Shown here: piece by piece, positions 8,475 to 17,253 of the stretch
Layout of the letters: each line of letters starts with the position of its first letter
Numbering within the stretch: position 1 is the first letter of the stretch
Assembly: GCA_050699975.1 (NCBI GenBank)
Contig: JBOHGH010000001.1
Span: forward strand, 77,951 to 141,950
Reading direction: 5' to 3'
Length of the DNA stretch: 64,000 nucleotides
DNA from: GCA-003244245 sp050699975
GTDB taxonomy: Bacteria; Actinomycetota; Actinomycetes; Mycobacteriales; Pseudonocardiaceae
The notes under the pieces: generated by a model
Database searches by the model: none
What the model saw: the letters and a program-made list of their open reading frames with translations, nothing else
Told to the model about the DNA's origin: nothing
Translations under genes and position numbers: made by a program

Positions 8475-10601
8475 ATGGGCACGAAAGGCAACGGTGAGCG
8501 TCCTGATCAAGCCGTGGCGGCGCAGGACCCGTCCCGGATTCGCAATGTGGCTCTCGTCGGGCCCTCCGGGGCGGGGAAGACGACGTTGGCGGAAGCACTG
8601 CTCGCAGCCACCGGTGTGATCACCCGCGCGGGCACGGTCGCCGACGGCACCACGGTGTGTGACCACGACCCGGCCGCGGTGCGCCAGCAGCGGTCGGTGA
8701 CGCTGGCCATCGCACCACTGCAACACGACAACATCAAGATCAACCTCGTGGACACCCCGGGCTACGCCGATTTCGTGGGGGAGTTGCGGGCTGGGCTACG
8801 GGCGGCCGACGCAGTGCTGTTCGTGGTGTCCTCCGGGGAGGGCGTCGACCCTGCCACGGTTGCGCTGTGGCACGAGTGCGAGACGGTCGGGATGCCGCGG
8901 GCGGTGGTGGTGAGCCGGCTGGATCACCCACGGGCCGACCTGGACGGCGAGATCGTCGCCTGCCGGGCGGCCTTCGGCGACGGGGTGCTACCGCTGTACC
9001 TGCCGGTACGCGACGGGGCCGGCGCGGTCACCGGTCTGGTCGGGCTGCTGTCCCAGCGGCTGTTCGACTACCGCAACGGATACCCGCCGGTGGAGGCTAA
9101 CGGTCTGGGCAGCGCCGTGGACGCTGACGAGTTCACCGAGGCCCGCAACGAGCTCATCGAGGGGATCATCGCCGAGAGCGAGAACGAGTCTTTGATGGAC
9201 CGCTACCTCGGCGGTGCGGACCTTGAGGTCGAAGCGCTGATCGACGACCTGGAGACCGCGGTCACCCGCGGATCGTTGCACCCGGTGATCCCGGCATGCG
9301 CTGCCACCGGGGTAGGGCTCGCCGAGCTCCTCGAGGTGGTCACTGGCGCTTTCCCCGGCCCCAACAAGCACACCCCTCCCCCGGTGACCCGTCTCGATGG
9401 GGTGCCACACCCTACGGTGGCTGTGGACCCCGCCGCGCCGCTGATCGCCGAGGTGGTCCGCACCACCGTCGACCCCTATCAGGGCCGGGTATCGCTGGTG
9501 CGGGTGTTCTCCGGAACGTTGCACCCGGACCGTCCCGTCCACGTCTCCGGGCACGGACTGGCCGACCGCGGGCACGCCGACCACGACGTCGATGAACGGG
9601 TGGCACACGTCTACTCCCCGCTGGGCGGCACGCTGAACGAAGTGCCGCACTGTGTTGCCGGTGACCTCTGCGCGGTGACCAAGGTGGTCTCCGCGGAAAC
9701 CGGGGACACCCTGTCCGCGCCCAATAACCCGCTGCTGATGACACCGTGGACGATGCCTGAGCCGTTGCTGCCGGTGGCCGTAGTGGGTCGCAGCCGCAGC
9801 GATGAGGACGCATTGGCCCGCGGGCTGGGCCGGTTGGTGGCCGCAGATCCAACGCTGCGGCTGGAGCGCAACGCCGAGACCCACCAGATGGTGCTGTGGT
9901 GCATGGGCGAGGCGCACGCTGACGTCGTGCTCTCCCGGCTACGGGCGGTCGGCGCCGACGTGGACACCGAGCCGGTCGTGGTGCCGCTGCGGGAGACCTT
10001 CGGCGGTCCCACCAAGGGGCACGGGCGGCACGTCAAGCAGTCCGGCGGGCACGGTCAGTACGCGGTGTGCGACATCGAGGTGGAGCCGCTACCTCGGGGG
10101 TCCGGATTCGAGTTTCTGGACAAGGTGGTCGGCGGGGCGGTACCGCACCAGTTCATTCCGAGCGTGGAGAAGGGCGTCCGGGCGCAGATGGAACGCGGCC
10201 TCGGGAGCGGATTCCCGCTGGTGGACGTCCGGGTCACGCTGGTCGACGGCAAGGCGCACAGCGTGGACTCCTCCGACGCCGCCTTCCAGATGGCGGGAGC
10301 GCTAGCGCTCAAGGACGCCGCAGAGAAGGGCAGCGTGGTCACGCTGGAGCCACTGGAAGAGGTGGAAGTGCGGATGCCCGACGAACACCTCGGAACCGTG
10401 CTGGGAGACCTGTCCAGCCGGCGCGGTCGAGTGCTGGGCACCGAGACCGACGAGGCCGGGCGGATGCTGGTGCGCGCCGAGGTGCCGGCGGCCGAGCTCC
10501 TGCGCTACGCCGTCGACCTGCGTGGGTTGACCTCGGGAACCGCGGTGTTCACTCGGCGTTTCTGCCGCTACGCTCCGGCGCCGTCCAGCTCGAGTCCTTA
10601 G
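8475..10601 (+). CDS. Elongation factor G-like GTPase (EF-G2/FusA2 type)
   Basis: 708-residue translational GTPase paralogue. The P-loop is GPSGAGKTT (about residues 29-37) and G3 is VDTPGYADFVGEL. G4 reads VSRLDHPRAD instead of the canonical NKxD, and switch I has QRSVTL instead of the RGITI of true EF-G. Domain II follows (VDPYQGRVSLVRVFSGTL), then domains III-V with GGHGQYAVCDIEVEPL and the C-terminal RRGRVLGTETDEAG loop. This matches the actinobacterial EF-G-like group (FusA2), whose role is unclear. ATG 8475 is preceded by GAGGGTGGGG. It sits alone between leftward pdxS and the leftward PIM operon, so it looks inserted relative to other actinomycetes. Confidence 0.88.
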   Translation: MGTKGNGERPDQAVAAQDPSRIRNVALVGPSGAGKTTLAEALLAATGVITRAGTVADGTTVCDHDPAAVRQQRSVTLAIAPLQHDNIKINLVDTPGYADFVGELRAGLRAADAVLFVVSSGEGVDPATVALWHECETVGMPRAVVVSRLDHPRADLDGEIVACRAAFGDGVLPLYLPVRDGAGAVTGLVGLLSQRLFDYRNGYPPVEANGLGSAVDADEFTEARNELIEGIIAESENESLMDRYLGGADLEVEALIDDLETAVTRGSLHPVIPACAATGVGLAELLEVVTGAFPGPNKHTPPPVTRLDGVPHPTVAVDPAAPLIAEVVRTTVDPYQGRVSLVRVFSGTLHPDRPVHVSGHGLADRGHADHDVDERVAHVYSPLGGTLNEVPHCVAGDLCAVTKVVSAETGDTLSAPNNPLLMTPWTMPEPLLPVAVVGRSRSDEDALARGLGRLVAADPTLRLERNAETHQMVLWCMGEAHADVVLSRLRAVGADVDTEPVVVPLRETFGGPTKGHGRHVKQSGGHGQYAVCDIEVEPLPRGSGFEFLDKVVGGAVPHQFIPSVEKGVRAQMERGLGSGFPLVDVRVTLVDGKAHSVDSSDAAFQMAGALALKDAAEKGSVVTLEPLEEVEVRMPDEHLGTVLGDLSSRRGRVLGTETDEAGRMLVRAEVPAAELLRYAVDLRGLTSGTAVFTRRFCRYAPAPSSSSP

Positions 10602-10607
10602 CTGGCA

Positions 10608-11129
10608 CTAGCCGGGCAGCACCGGTTCGGCGATCTCGAAATAGCGCGGCAGCGGGGCCCGGCCGGCCAGCCGGAGCCAGCGCACCCTGCGGTGCGAGCG
10701 CAACGCCAGGGTGTCTCGCACCGCGTCGTTGTAGACCCGCCGGGCGATTACCACCCGCTGCTCCGCGTCGGCCAGCCGGCGCGCGCAGGCGGGTTCGAGC
10801 GCAGTACGGTCCAGTAGTGCGAGCGCGCGGCTCAGCTCGTTCTCGACCTCTTCACGGGCCGCATGTGCCCCAGCCCCCAGCACCCCAGATGCACTGCTGC
10901 CTGGCACCGCAGGTGCCCTGGCCCACAGTGCCGCATCGGCGGCAATGCGCATCGCCACGCCTGCGCCCAGTCCACTGACCGTCTGCGCCCGTTGGCACAG
11001 CGCTGCGTCCAGTGCAGCCCACGACGCGTCGGTCCGCACATGTAACCGGTCCAATCGGCTCGCCGCGCGCATCGCACCCACCGCGGCGACCAGCATCCCG
11101 GTGGTCACCGCCAACCCGGCAACTCTCAT
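10608..11129 (-). CDS. LemA-like membrane-anchored protein
   Basis: 173 residues. One N-terminal hydrophobic segment (VAGLAVTTGMLVAAVGAM) is followed by a helical, alanine-rich body. The C-terminal half carries the LemA-type sequence ARRVYNDAVRDTLALRSHR and RAPLPRYFEIAEP. LemA proteins are N-out membrane proteins of unknown function. It is the last gene of the leftward HIT-pgsA-patA-pimA run, 21 nt after pimA, which suggests an envelope role. It ends 6 nt from the convergent EF-G-like gene. Confidence 0.7.
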   Translation of the reverse strand: MRVAGLAVTTGMLVAAVGAMRAASRLDRLHVRTDASWAALDAALCQRAQTVSGLGAGVAMRIAADAALWARAPAVPGSSASGVLGAGAHAAREEVENELSRALALLDRTALEPACARRLADAEQRVVIARRVYNDAVRDTLALRSHRRVRWLRLAGRAPLPRYFEIAEPVLPG

Positions 11130-11150
11130 CGCGCGACCCTAGGCGAGCCG

Positions 11151-12293
11151 CTACCGGGTAAGCCCGGCCCCTGGCGCTAAGCCCCACGGGTCGGCGGCCG
11201 CGACCGTCTCGTAGACCTGCAGCACCCGCCGTGCCACTACCGGCCAGTCCCACATCGCCGCCCGCCGGCGGCCTGCAGCGGCCAGCGCGGCGCGCCTGCC
11301 GGGATCATCGAGCAAGTCTCCCAGCGCACCGGCCAGCGCGGCCGGCACTCCGGCCGGGACGAGCACACCGGCCTGCCCGCCGTCGAGCACCAGCCGGAAG
11401 GCGTCCAGGTCGCTGGCCACGACGGGGGTACCGGCAGCCATCGCCTCGGTGAGCACGATGCCGAAGCTCTCCCCTCCGATGGCGGGCGCGCACAGCACGT
11501 CCACGCTTGCCAGCACCGCCGCCTTGCCCTCGTCTCCCAGGCCGCCCAGCACCCGGATCCTTGATGCCAGGTCGGGGCCCGCCGCGCGCAGCAGGGCCGC
11601 GGCGTCCCCGTCACCGACCACCAGCAGGCGCAGGCCTGGCCTCGCCCGGGCCAGCGGGCGCAGCGCCGCCAGCAGCACCGGCATGCCCTTGCGGGGTTCG
11701 TCGTAGCGGCCCACGAAACCGACCGTGCCGCCGGGGCGCGGATACCCGCGCAGCGGCAGGGCCGCCGCGAACTGCGCCACCTCGACGCCGTTGGGGATCT
11801 CCACAGCGTCCCCGCCGAGGTATTCCACCAGCACCCGCCGGGCCAGCGGGGAGACTGCGATCCGGCCGATGATCTTCTCCATCGGAGGCTGCAGCAGGCC
11901 GTGTGCGGCCGCGAGCACCCAGGACCGGGTCGTGGCGAAGTGAAATGTCGCGACGACAGGACGATCGGCCAGCGCCAGTGCGATCAGGGACAGGCTCGGC
12001 GCGGCAGGCTCGTGCAGATGCAGCACGTCGAAGTCGTGGTGGCGCAGCCAGCGCCGGACCCGGGTGACCGCGACCGGTCCGAACGCCAGCGGGGCGACCG
12101 AGCCGTTGTAGGGCACCCCCACGGCCTTTCCCGCCGGGGTGACGAACTCCGGCACCGGGTCGCCCGGCGCGGCCGGAGCGAGCACCTCCGCCTGGTGTCC
12201 GAGGCTGCGCAGGCCGCTGGCCAGACCCAGCACATGCGCCTGCACCCCGCCCCGTACAGCGATGGAGTACGGGCAGACCATCCCGATCCGCAC
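11151..12293 (-). CDS. pimA: Phosphatidylinositol alpha-mannosyltransferase PimA
   Basis: 380-residue GT4 glycosyltransferase that transfers mannose from GDP-Man to the 2-position of phosphatidylinositol, the first committed PIM step at the inner membrane face. Seen: an N-terminal GGVQAHVLGLASGLRSLGH acceptor-domain loop, VVATFHFATTRSW, FVGRYDEPRKGMPVLLAAL, and the sugar-nucleotide site ESFGIVLTEAMAAGTPVVASD. The GTG start is 7 nt downstream of the patA stop, so the genes are cotranscribed. Length and context (pgsA, patA) match the mycobacterial pimA locus. Confidence 0.94.
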   Translation of the reverse strand: MRIGMVCPYSIAVRGGVQAHVLGLASGLRSLGHQAEVLAPAAPGDPVPEFVTPAGKAVGVPYNGSVAPLAFGPVAVTRVRRWLRHHDFDVLHLHEPAAPSLSLIALALADRPVVATFHFATTRSWVLAAAHGLLQPPMEKIIGRIAVSPLARRVLVEYLGGDAVEIPNGVEVAQFAAALPLRGYPRPGGTVGFVGRYDEPRKGMPVLLAALRPLARARPGLRLLVVGDGDAAALLRAAGPDLASRIRVLGGLGDEGKAAVLASVDVLCAPAIGGESFGIVLTEAMAAGTPVVASDLDAFRLVLDGGQAGVLVPAGVPAALAGALGDLLDDPGRRAALAAAGRRRAAMWDWPVVARRVLQVYETVAAADPWGLAPGAGLTR

Positions 12294-12300
12294 CGGCCCA

Positions 12301-13191
12301 CTATCCCGCGTCGCGCAGCCGGGCTACCGGCAGGTCATCGATCCACAGCGGCTGCAGCATGTGCCAGTCTTGCGGGTGCGCCGCGATATCGGTGGCGAAG
12401 CAGTCCGCCACCGCCTGAGTTGCCTCCGCCGCTGACCGCCCTCGCACAGATACCGGCGGGTGGAAGCGAATGCCCCAGCCGTCGGGGGTGAACCAGCAGC
12501 CGATAACCAGCAGCGTGGCACCGGTGGCCGCGGCCAGCCGAGCCGGCCCGAGCGGCATCCGGGCAGCGCCGCCGAAGAACTCCACGGCAGCCCCGGCGCC
12601 GGTGAGGTCCCGGTCGGCGAGCAGGCACACCACACCACCCGCATGTAGCCGGCCTAGCAGGCGTCGGGTCGGGCTACCCGCCCCGGTCAGCGGGACGATG
12701 TCGAAGCCCAGCGACGCGCGATAGTCGACGAAGCGCTGGTAGAGCGCCTCCGGCCGCAGCCGCTCGACAACGGTACTGAACTCCCCGTGATGCCTGACGA
12801 ACCACAGCCCGGCCATATCCCAGTTGCCGCTGTGCGGCAGCGCCACCACCACCCCGTGGCCGGTGTCCAGCGCAGCGTCCAGGTGTTCGACCCCCTCCAT
12901 CGCGTCCAGCCGATCCAGCAGCGCGCCATGGTCGGCTGAGGGCAGCGTGAAGGTCTCCTGCCAGTACCGGGCGTAGGAGCGCAGCCCGGCTCGGACCAGC
13001 GCGTCGAGTCCCGCCGGTGTGGCGTCGGGCACCACCCGGGCGAGATTGCGACGCAGCTGGCGGGCGCCGGGACCGTCCCGACGCGCAGCGAGGTCAGCAC
13101 CGGCCCGAAATGCCATCGCGGTCAGTCCCTCGGGCGCGGCGTGGACCAACCGCCACCCCGCCGCATACCCCAGATCGGCGAGCCGGCTCAC
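12301..13191 (-). CDS. patA: Phosphatidylinositol mannoside acyltransferase (PatA-like)
   Basis: 296 residues. Lysophospholipid-type acyltransferase with the catalytic HX4D motif in LPHSGNWDMAGLW. Other blocks are RPEALYQRFVDYRASLG, VCLLADRDLTGAGAAVEFFGG and MPLGPARLA. PatA transfers palmitate onto the mannose of PIM1/PIM2. GTG 13191 is chosen because it forms a GTGA overlap with the pgsA stop and gives the normal N-terminus (SRLADLGYAAGWRL). An upstream in-frame extension would run deep into pgsA. Its 3' end is 7 nt from pimA. Confidence 0.92.
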   Translation of the reverse strand: MSRLADLGYAAGWRLVHAAPEGLTAMAFRAGADLAARRDGPGARQLRRNLARVVPDATPAGLDALVRAGLRSYARYWQETFTLPSADHGALLDRLDAMEGVEHLDAALDTGHGVVVALPHSGNWDMAGLWFVRHHGEFSTVVERLRPEALYQRFVDYRASLGFDIVPLTGAGSPTRRLLGRLHAGGVVCLLADRDLTGAGAAVEFFGGAARMPLGPARLAAATGATLLVIGCWFTPDGWGIRFHPPVSVRGRSAAEATQAVADCFATDIAAHPQDWHMLQPLWIDDLPVARLRDAG

Positions 13192-13799
13192 CGCGTCTCC
13201 CGTTCCCGGGCGCTGCGCCGCACAGCGAGCATCCGCTGGATCACCGTCACCAGTTGCAAACCCGCGAGCAACCACAACGCAATGTCCAGCGCGAAGGGAA
13301 CGCCGAGCCCGGTCAGCCCCGCCCCCAGCAAAGTGATGATCAACCGCTCGGCACGTTCGACCATCCCGCCGTCCGCGGACAGGCCGGTGGCTTCGGCGCG
13401 CGCCTTGATGTAGGAGATCACCTGGGCGCTGACCAGACAGACCAGCGCCACCACGGCCAACGGGCGGTCATCGGCGACGAAGCACCACCAGGTCAGCCCG
13501 GCGAACAGCGCACCGTCGGCAATCCGGTCACAGGTGGCGTCCAGCACGGTCCCGAACGGGGTGCCGTACCCGCGGGCCCGGGCGACCGCCCCGTCGAGCA
13601 GGTCGAACAGCGCGAACGCCGACACTGCGATAGCGCCCGCCACCAGCTGGTCGCGGGGGAAGAACCACAGCGCTGAGGCGACCATTCCCAGCGTGCCGGT
13701 CAGCGTGATGGCGTCCGGCCCGATACCGGCCCGGAACAACCAGCAACCCACCGGGTCCAGGAACCGGGAGACCGACGCGCGGGCGAAGATGTTGAGCAT
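13188..13799 (-). CDS. pgsA: Phosphatidylinositol phosphate synthase (CDP-alcohol phosphatidyltransferase)
   Basis: 203-residue integral membrane enzyme joining CDP-diacylglycerol and inositol 1-phosphate. The full CDP-OH-P-transferase motif is present in DLLDGAVARARG...GTVLDATCDR (D-x2-D-G-x2-A-R...G-x3-D-x3-D), and about five hydrophobic helices follow. It lies directly upstream of patA with a 4-bp overlap, and the HIT gene ends 61 nt upstream. The arrangement is that of the actinobacterial PI/PIM operon. Confidence 0.94.
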   Translation of the reverse strand: MLNIFARASVSRFLDPVGCWLFRAGIGPDAITLTGTLGMVASALWFFPRDQLVAGAIAVSAFALFDLLDGAVARARGYGTPFGTVLDATCDRIADGALFAGLTWWCFVADDRPLAVVALVCLVSAQVISYIKARAEATGLSADGGMVERAERLIITLLGAGLTGLGVPFALDIALWLLAGLQLVTVIQRMLAVRRSARERETR

Positions 13800-13860
13800 C
13801 GCAGTGGCCGCGGCTATCGGGCCGCGCCCACGCGCTGCCGTGGGAGGGCCTGGGTGGCGT

Positions 13861-14415
13861 TCAGGGCAGTTCTTTCCACGCGTCCACCAGCAGCGTGTGG
13901 GTCTCCGACAGCAGCTGCGGCAGCACCTTGGTCCCCGCGATGACCGGCATGAAGTTAACGTCGCCGCCCCATCTGGGCACCACGTGCTGATGCAGGTGCG
14001 CGGCGATGCCGGCGCCGCCGATGGCGCCCTGATTGATCCCGATGTTGAAGCCGTGCGGAGCAGCGGCGCGGCGAGCGGCGAGCATGGCCCGCTGGGTGAA
14101 GGTGGCGAGTTCGGAGGTCTCCTCGGTGGTCAGATCCGGGTAATCGGCGACGTGCCGGTAGGGCACCACCATCAGGTGACCGGGGTTGTAGGGATAGAGG
14201 TTCAGCACCGCATAGACCATGCCGCCACGGGCGATCACCAGACCCTCCGCGTCATCCATCGTGATGATCCGGCAGAACGGGCACTGCCCCGTGCCGGCCT
14301 CATGCGCGGACTTGCCCTCGCCCTTGATGTAGGCCATCCGGTGCGGTGTCCACAGCCGCTGCATCCCGTCCGGCGCTCCGACCCCGTCCTGGGCCGTGAA
14401 CTCGGTGGCCTTCAC
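13861..14415 (-). CDS. HIT-family nucleotide phosphorylase/hydrolase
   Basis: 184 residues from GTG 14415, which is preceded by a near-perfect AAGGAG with 5-nt spacing; that decides the start over an upstream ATG at 14478. The histidine triad is HLHQHVVPRW near the C-terminus. A zinc-type CPFC and a HIT-fold NLYPYNPGHLMVVPYRH block are also seen. Homologues in this position act on Ap4A or related nucleotides. It is the first gene of the PIM operon. In relatives thrS precedes it, but here the neighbouring DNA is accessory. Confidence 0.9.
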   Translation of the reverse strand: MKATEFTAQDGVGAPDGMQRLWTPHRMAYIKGEGKSAHEAGTGQCPFCRIITMDDAEGLVIARGGMVYAVLNLYPYNPGHLMVVPYRHVADYPDLTTEETSELATFTQRAMLAARRAAAPHGFNIGINQGAIGGAGIAAHLHQHVVPRWGGDVNFMPVIAGTKVLPQLLSETHTLLVDAWKELP

Positions 14416-14609
14416 GAGAGCTCCTTGGCGGTGCAGCGGTCTGGTCCGGTTGCCGATGTTATCGAGGGATGAGGGCATTCCCTGTGATTACCCCCACAAC
14501 CATAATCGAGCAGCCTCGCCGGTTTGGATGGTCCCTTGTCGAGGGCATACATTTGAGCGTGGGGCGGGACCGACTGCTGCCAGCGCGGCACGAGAGTCCG
14601 GGAGGCCTT

Positions 14610-14840
14610 ATGTGGTTCATACCCGACGTCAGACTGGTGGCCGCCGCCTCGGCCGAGCTCTCGCTACCCACCCTGGCGCAGGCGAGGATCCGGTCCGATC
14701 AGCTGAACACCAGCGAACGTGATCTCATCGCCGACCTGTTCGCGGTGCTGGAGAGCTTGGTCCTGCGCAACGAACTCCCCGCCGAGGCCCAGGGCATGTA
14801 CGACCAGGCAGTACTCACGCTGGCTCAGCGCTACGACTGA
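14610..14840 (+). CDS. Small conserved-looking hypothetical protein
   Basis: 76 residues starting MWFIPDVRLVAAASAELSLP. The start at ATG 14610 is supported by GGGAGG with about 6-nt spacing. The frame remains open upstream, but without a better start. The rest is helical and acidic (SERDLIADLFAVLESLVLRNELP), ending AQGMYDQAVLTLAQRYD. No family is recognised. It ends 5 nt before the stop of a convergent proline-rich gene. Confidence 0.55.
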   Translation: MWFIPDVRLVAAASAELSLPTLAQARIRSDQLNTSERDLIADLFAVLESLVLRNELPAEAQGMYDQAVLTLAQRYD

Positions 14841-14845
14841 CCGAG

Positions 14846-15616
14846 TCAGACCATCGGCAGCAACCCACCCAGCATCGTCATCGCCGGTTGGGTCGCCTCC
14901 TGGACAAGGGGCACGACGGCCTGTGTCGCGGGTACGACAGCCTGAATGCCGGACGGGGCAGGTTGCTCATCGCGCGGAGCTGCCGGCTCCAGCACCCCGT
15001 CCACCGGAGCGACCCGACCAACCCCCGACGCGGCGGGATCAAGCACCGGGCTCACCGGCGCGATCGGGCCGGCGGGAGCGCGGTCGGCCGGTGGTGCGGA
15101 GGAACGCCACGGTGGCTGCTGTGCGGTATCCGCAGGTGGGCTGTCGGCGGGCACGTCCACGGCCACCGGGTTATTCCGGTGCACTCGTGCAGGCCGCGGT
15201 GGCAATACTGGGCTTGTTCGAGCGAATGCCTGAGCGCTGACGGCAACCGGCGCGGCAGACACCCGCTCGGCAGACGCCGTCCCTCCGTATCCGCCAGGCG
15301 TGCCGGAGACCGCAGCCGGGTTGGCCGGAGTGCGACTGGGTAGGGACACATCCTCTCCGGTCAGTGAGCCGTCGCCGACGTTCACCGCACTGGCCAGCAC
15401 GGACCCGCAGGCCAACACGGTCCCCGCGGCGAGGCCGAAAGCTCGGCCGATAAGGATCGCACGGCCACCGGGCATCCGGCTGGAAGACCAGGCGTGGACC
15501 CCGGAAACTGCGGTGGCGGCGGAGGCGCCGACCGCCGTCTGGGCCCCCCCGACCCAGGCGATCAACGCAGTGGCGGAGGGCCCGGAGCCCGACTTCCTAC
15601 GACGGCGCGCGGTCAT
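14846..15616 (-). CDS. Pro/Ala-rich membrane-anchored hypothetical protein
   Basis: 256 residues. A basic N-terminus (MTARRRRKSG) leads into a long alanine-rich hydrophobic zone with one likely helix at IGRAFGLAAGTVLACGSVLAS (about 56-76). The rest is a disordered Pro/Ala/Val-rich exterior with repeated 'P-V' motifs, including VVPATQAVVPLVQEATQP, ending MLGGLLPMV. GAGGAG lies 18-23 nt before the ATG. No catalytic motif is seen. It could be a cell-wall spanning or surface protein. Low complexity limits any family call. Confidence 0.5.
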   Translation of the reverse strand: MTARRRRKSGSGPSATALIAWVGGAQTAVGASAATAVSGVHAWSSSRMPGGRAILIGRAFGLAAGTVLACGSVLASAVNVGDGSLTGEDVSLPSRTPANPAAVSGTPGGYGGTASAERVSAAPVAVSAQAFARTSPVLPPRPARVHRNNPVAVDVPADSPPADTAQQPPWRSSAPPADRAPAGPIAPVSPVLDPAASGVGRVAPVDGVLEPAAPRDEQPAPSGIQAVVPATQAVVPLVQEATQPAMTMLGGLLPMV

Positions 15617-16005
15617 CGTGCGTCACAAGTGTTCTCCTCGGAGTAGTCGAACCGCTGCATAGTACAGGTCTCCAAGACCAGAACCAGGCTCGTCACTCGT
15701 CCGGAGCAGCGCGCTGACCTTCCCGATGTCCTCGTCCCACTGTTCCCGTCCGATGTCCTCCGCCAGTGTTCGGGCGTTCCGAGGGGCTATGACGCTGCGT
15801 CACGGCTGTGGACAGTCCGTCTTCGGGTGGACAGGACCGCCACGCCCTGCACGAAATGGCCTGGTCATGCGCTTATCAGCGCCACGATTGGGTGGTCCCG
15901 CATCACCGGCGAATACTACAGGGCCGTTCGGGCACCCCTTTACTTACTTCGATCAATAACCCGGCGTTCTGACCGGGGCTGGATAGGAGGACTCGCACGA
16001 GCAGC
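15617..16005. other. Intergenic stretch with no recognised gene
   Basis: About 390 bp. A 15-codon frame on the minus strand (ATG near 15661) stops over the ATG of the Pro/Ala-rich gene as ATGA, but it may be chance because it contains that gene's GAGGAG site. A lower-GC patch around 15915-15965 is followed by GGATAGGAGG (15982-15991), a strong Shine-Dalgarno-like string 15 nt before the next ATG. Nothing else was recognised. Confidence 0.4.
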
Positions 16006-16272
16006 ATGCCCGACAAGGCCGAGCAGCTTACCAATGATGCGAACGAAGCGATCGGTCCCGAGGTCGACATCCCGGGACCCTATCCTTCCGGGCGTGGGGA
16101 TCCCACCGGCGAGCCCCAGTCCCCTGAGGAGCCGGAGCCAACAAAGGCGACACGAAGCGCAGGGTCGCTTGGGGACCTGACCGAAGAGCGTGGCACGTCA
16201 GCAATGCGCGAGGAGACTGGAGGATTGGGCAGTCCCTTGTACGAAGAGGAAAGCGCCGCCAAGGAAGGTTAG
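16006..16272 (+). CDS. Small acidic hypothetical protein
   Basis: 88 residues, strongly acidic and Pro/Gly/Glu-rich (DIPGPYPSGRGDPTGEP, EEPEPTKATRS), with no hydrophobic segment, so it is probably disordered and soluble. An AGGAGG-like site lies 15 nt upstream of ATG 16006, longer than ideal. It ends TAG, whose G is shared with the GTG of the next short frame. No family is recognised. It is an orphan at the edge of the accessory region. Confidence 0.35.
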   Translation: MPDKAEQLTNDANEAIGPEVDIPGPYPSGRGDPTGEPQSPEEPEPTKATRSAGSLGDLTEERGTSAMREETGGLGSPLYEEESAAKEG

Positions 16273-16496
16273 TGCGCCTGACCGCGGTACTGGGGTTGTT
16301 GCTGCTGCGCGCTGGACTCAAGTACGCCGGTCGGGAGATATTGCCTGCGGAGCGGAGCTCGCACCGCCCACGGACCGAGCCTGGCGCTAGGCGGTCGCCA
16401 TCAGACCCGGCACCGCCTGCGCAGCGATTACGCGTCGTGAACTGGACACCACAGACGTTTCCCCCAACCATACGCGCCGGTTTCGCTGACAGATGA
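16272..16496 (+). CDS. Possible short protein with N-terminal hydrophobic segment
   Basis: A 74-residue frame from GTG 16272, which overlaps the preceding stop by one base (TAGTG), allowing re-initiation. The start RLTAVLGLLLLRAGLKYAGR is amphipathic or hydrophobic. The remainder is Arg/Pro-rich with no recognisable domain and may be read-through noise. Support is only the coupling geometry and hydrophobic N-terminus. Confidence 0.25.
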   Translation: MRLTAVLGLLLLRAGLKYAGREILPAERSSHRPRTEPGARRSPSDPAPPAQRLRVVNWTPQTFPPTIRAGFADR

Positions 16497-16671
16497 TCAT
16501 CTGTGGACGTGGCTAGGAGAGGTGGGCTGCGATCAACAGGTGTGGGCAGCTATGGACGGATCGGCGGACCTGGGATGGGGCCGATCGGCTGGTTGGCGGC
16601 GCTCGTTGCGGCCAGAACTGGGGGTCCCGCTGAGTTGTTGTCGGTTTGGAACGGCCGCGACGTGTCACCGG

Positions 16672-16791
16672 TCACATGTTGCGGATCCGCAGGTAGCGGC
16701 GGATATCTGGGATCGTGATCAGTCCGAGAATAATCACGCCAACGACGATGATCGCTGCCAGGGTTGTTGCGACGTAGCCAACGATTTCCAT
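16672..16791 (-). CDS. Single-helix membrane microprotein (DUF6893-like)
   Basis: A 39-residue ORF starting MEIVGYVATTLAAIIVVGVI, continuing ILGLITIPDI and ending RRYLRIRNM. One transmembrane helix is followed by the short basic motif IPD(I/L)RRYLRIR. This layout is common among orphan actinobacterial microproteins of about 35-40 residues ending in 'IPDLxRYLxIRxM'. GAGG precedes the ATG by 4-5 nt. It is alone in a gene-poor stretch. It acts presumably in the membrane; the function is unknown. Confidence 0.72.
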   Translation of the reverse strand: MEIVGYVATTLAAIIVVGVIILGLITIPDIRRYLRIRNM

Positions 16792-17253
16792 ATGTCCTCA
16801 TCTATTTTCAAGGGCTCAGCACCCCGGCAGCGCCGAGGCGACCACCCGGCGGGCGGTAGTTGAGGTGGGGTGAGGCCGGTAGGTGAGCTTGCACCGCGGG
16901 GTCCAACACTGAAATGTGGCGACGTCGTCAATGCCCAGCTCAAAGCCTCTCACTCAATGGCGCGGCCCTGCGTCGGCAGCCGCCGCCCACCGCGGGATCG
17001 GGCCTTGCACACAGGGAGAACACTCCGGCCGATGGTGTACACGACTCGGCTGGCCTCGGTCGATCCGCAAAGAAGCCCACCACGGCAACAGCCCTCCCCC
17101 GGTCATGATTCGCGTTGTCGTCCATAAGGAAACCCCGGTGCTTAACGTGGTCCGCGCTGGCCGCCGACCACTAAACCGCCGGGGTCTAGGGCAACAACGT
17201 CGTCAGTGTAGCCCTCACGCGTGCAAACTGCACGTCGAGCCTGGTCAGGGCCA
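16792..17253. other. Gene-poor stretch upstream of a GNAT relic
   Basis: About 460 bp without a supportable gene. CCCCGG (about 17133-17138) and CCGGGG (about 17180-17185) could pair loosely. A 15-nt string TTAACGTGGTCCGCG at 17142-17156 recurs with one mismatch at 19111-19125. The 3' end merges with the degraded acetyltransferase sequence. Confidence 0.4.

Noticed and set aside
15617..15661. 15-codon upstream frame overlapping the Pro/Ala-rich gene as ATGA
   Set aside because: The codons include that gene's GAGGAG site, so the frame is probably incidental; no RBS of its own.
16503..16718. 71-codon plus-strand frame
   Set aside because: Gly-rich without motif; overlaps the better-supported minus-strand microprotein.
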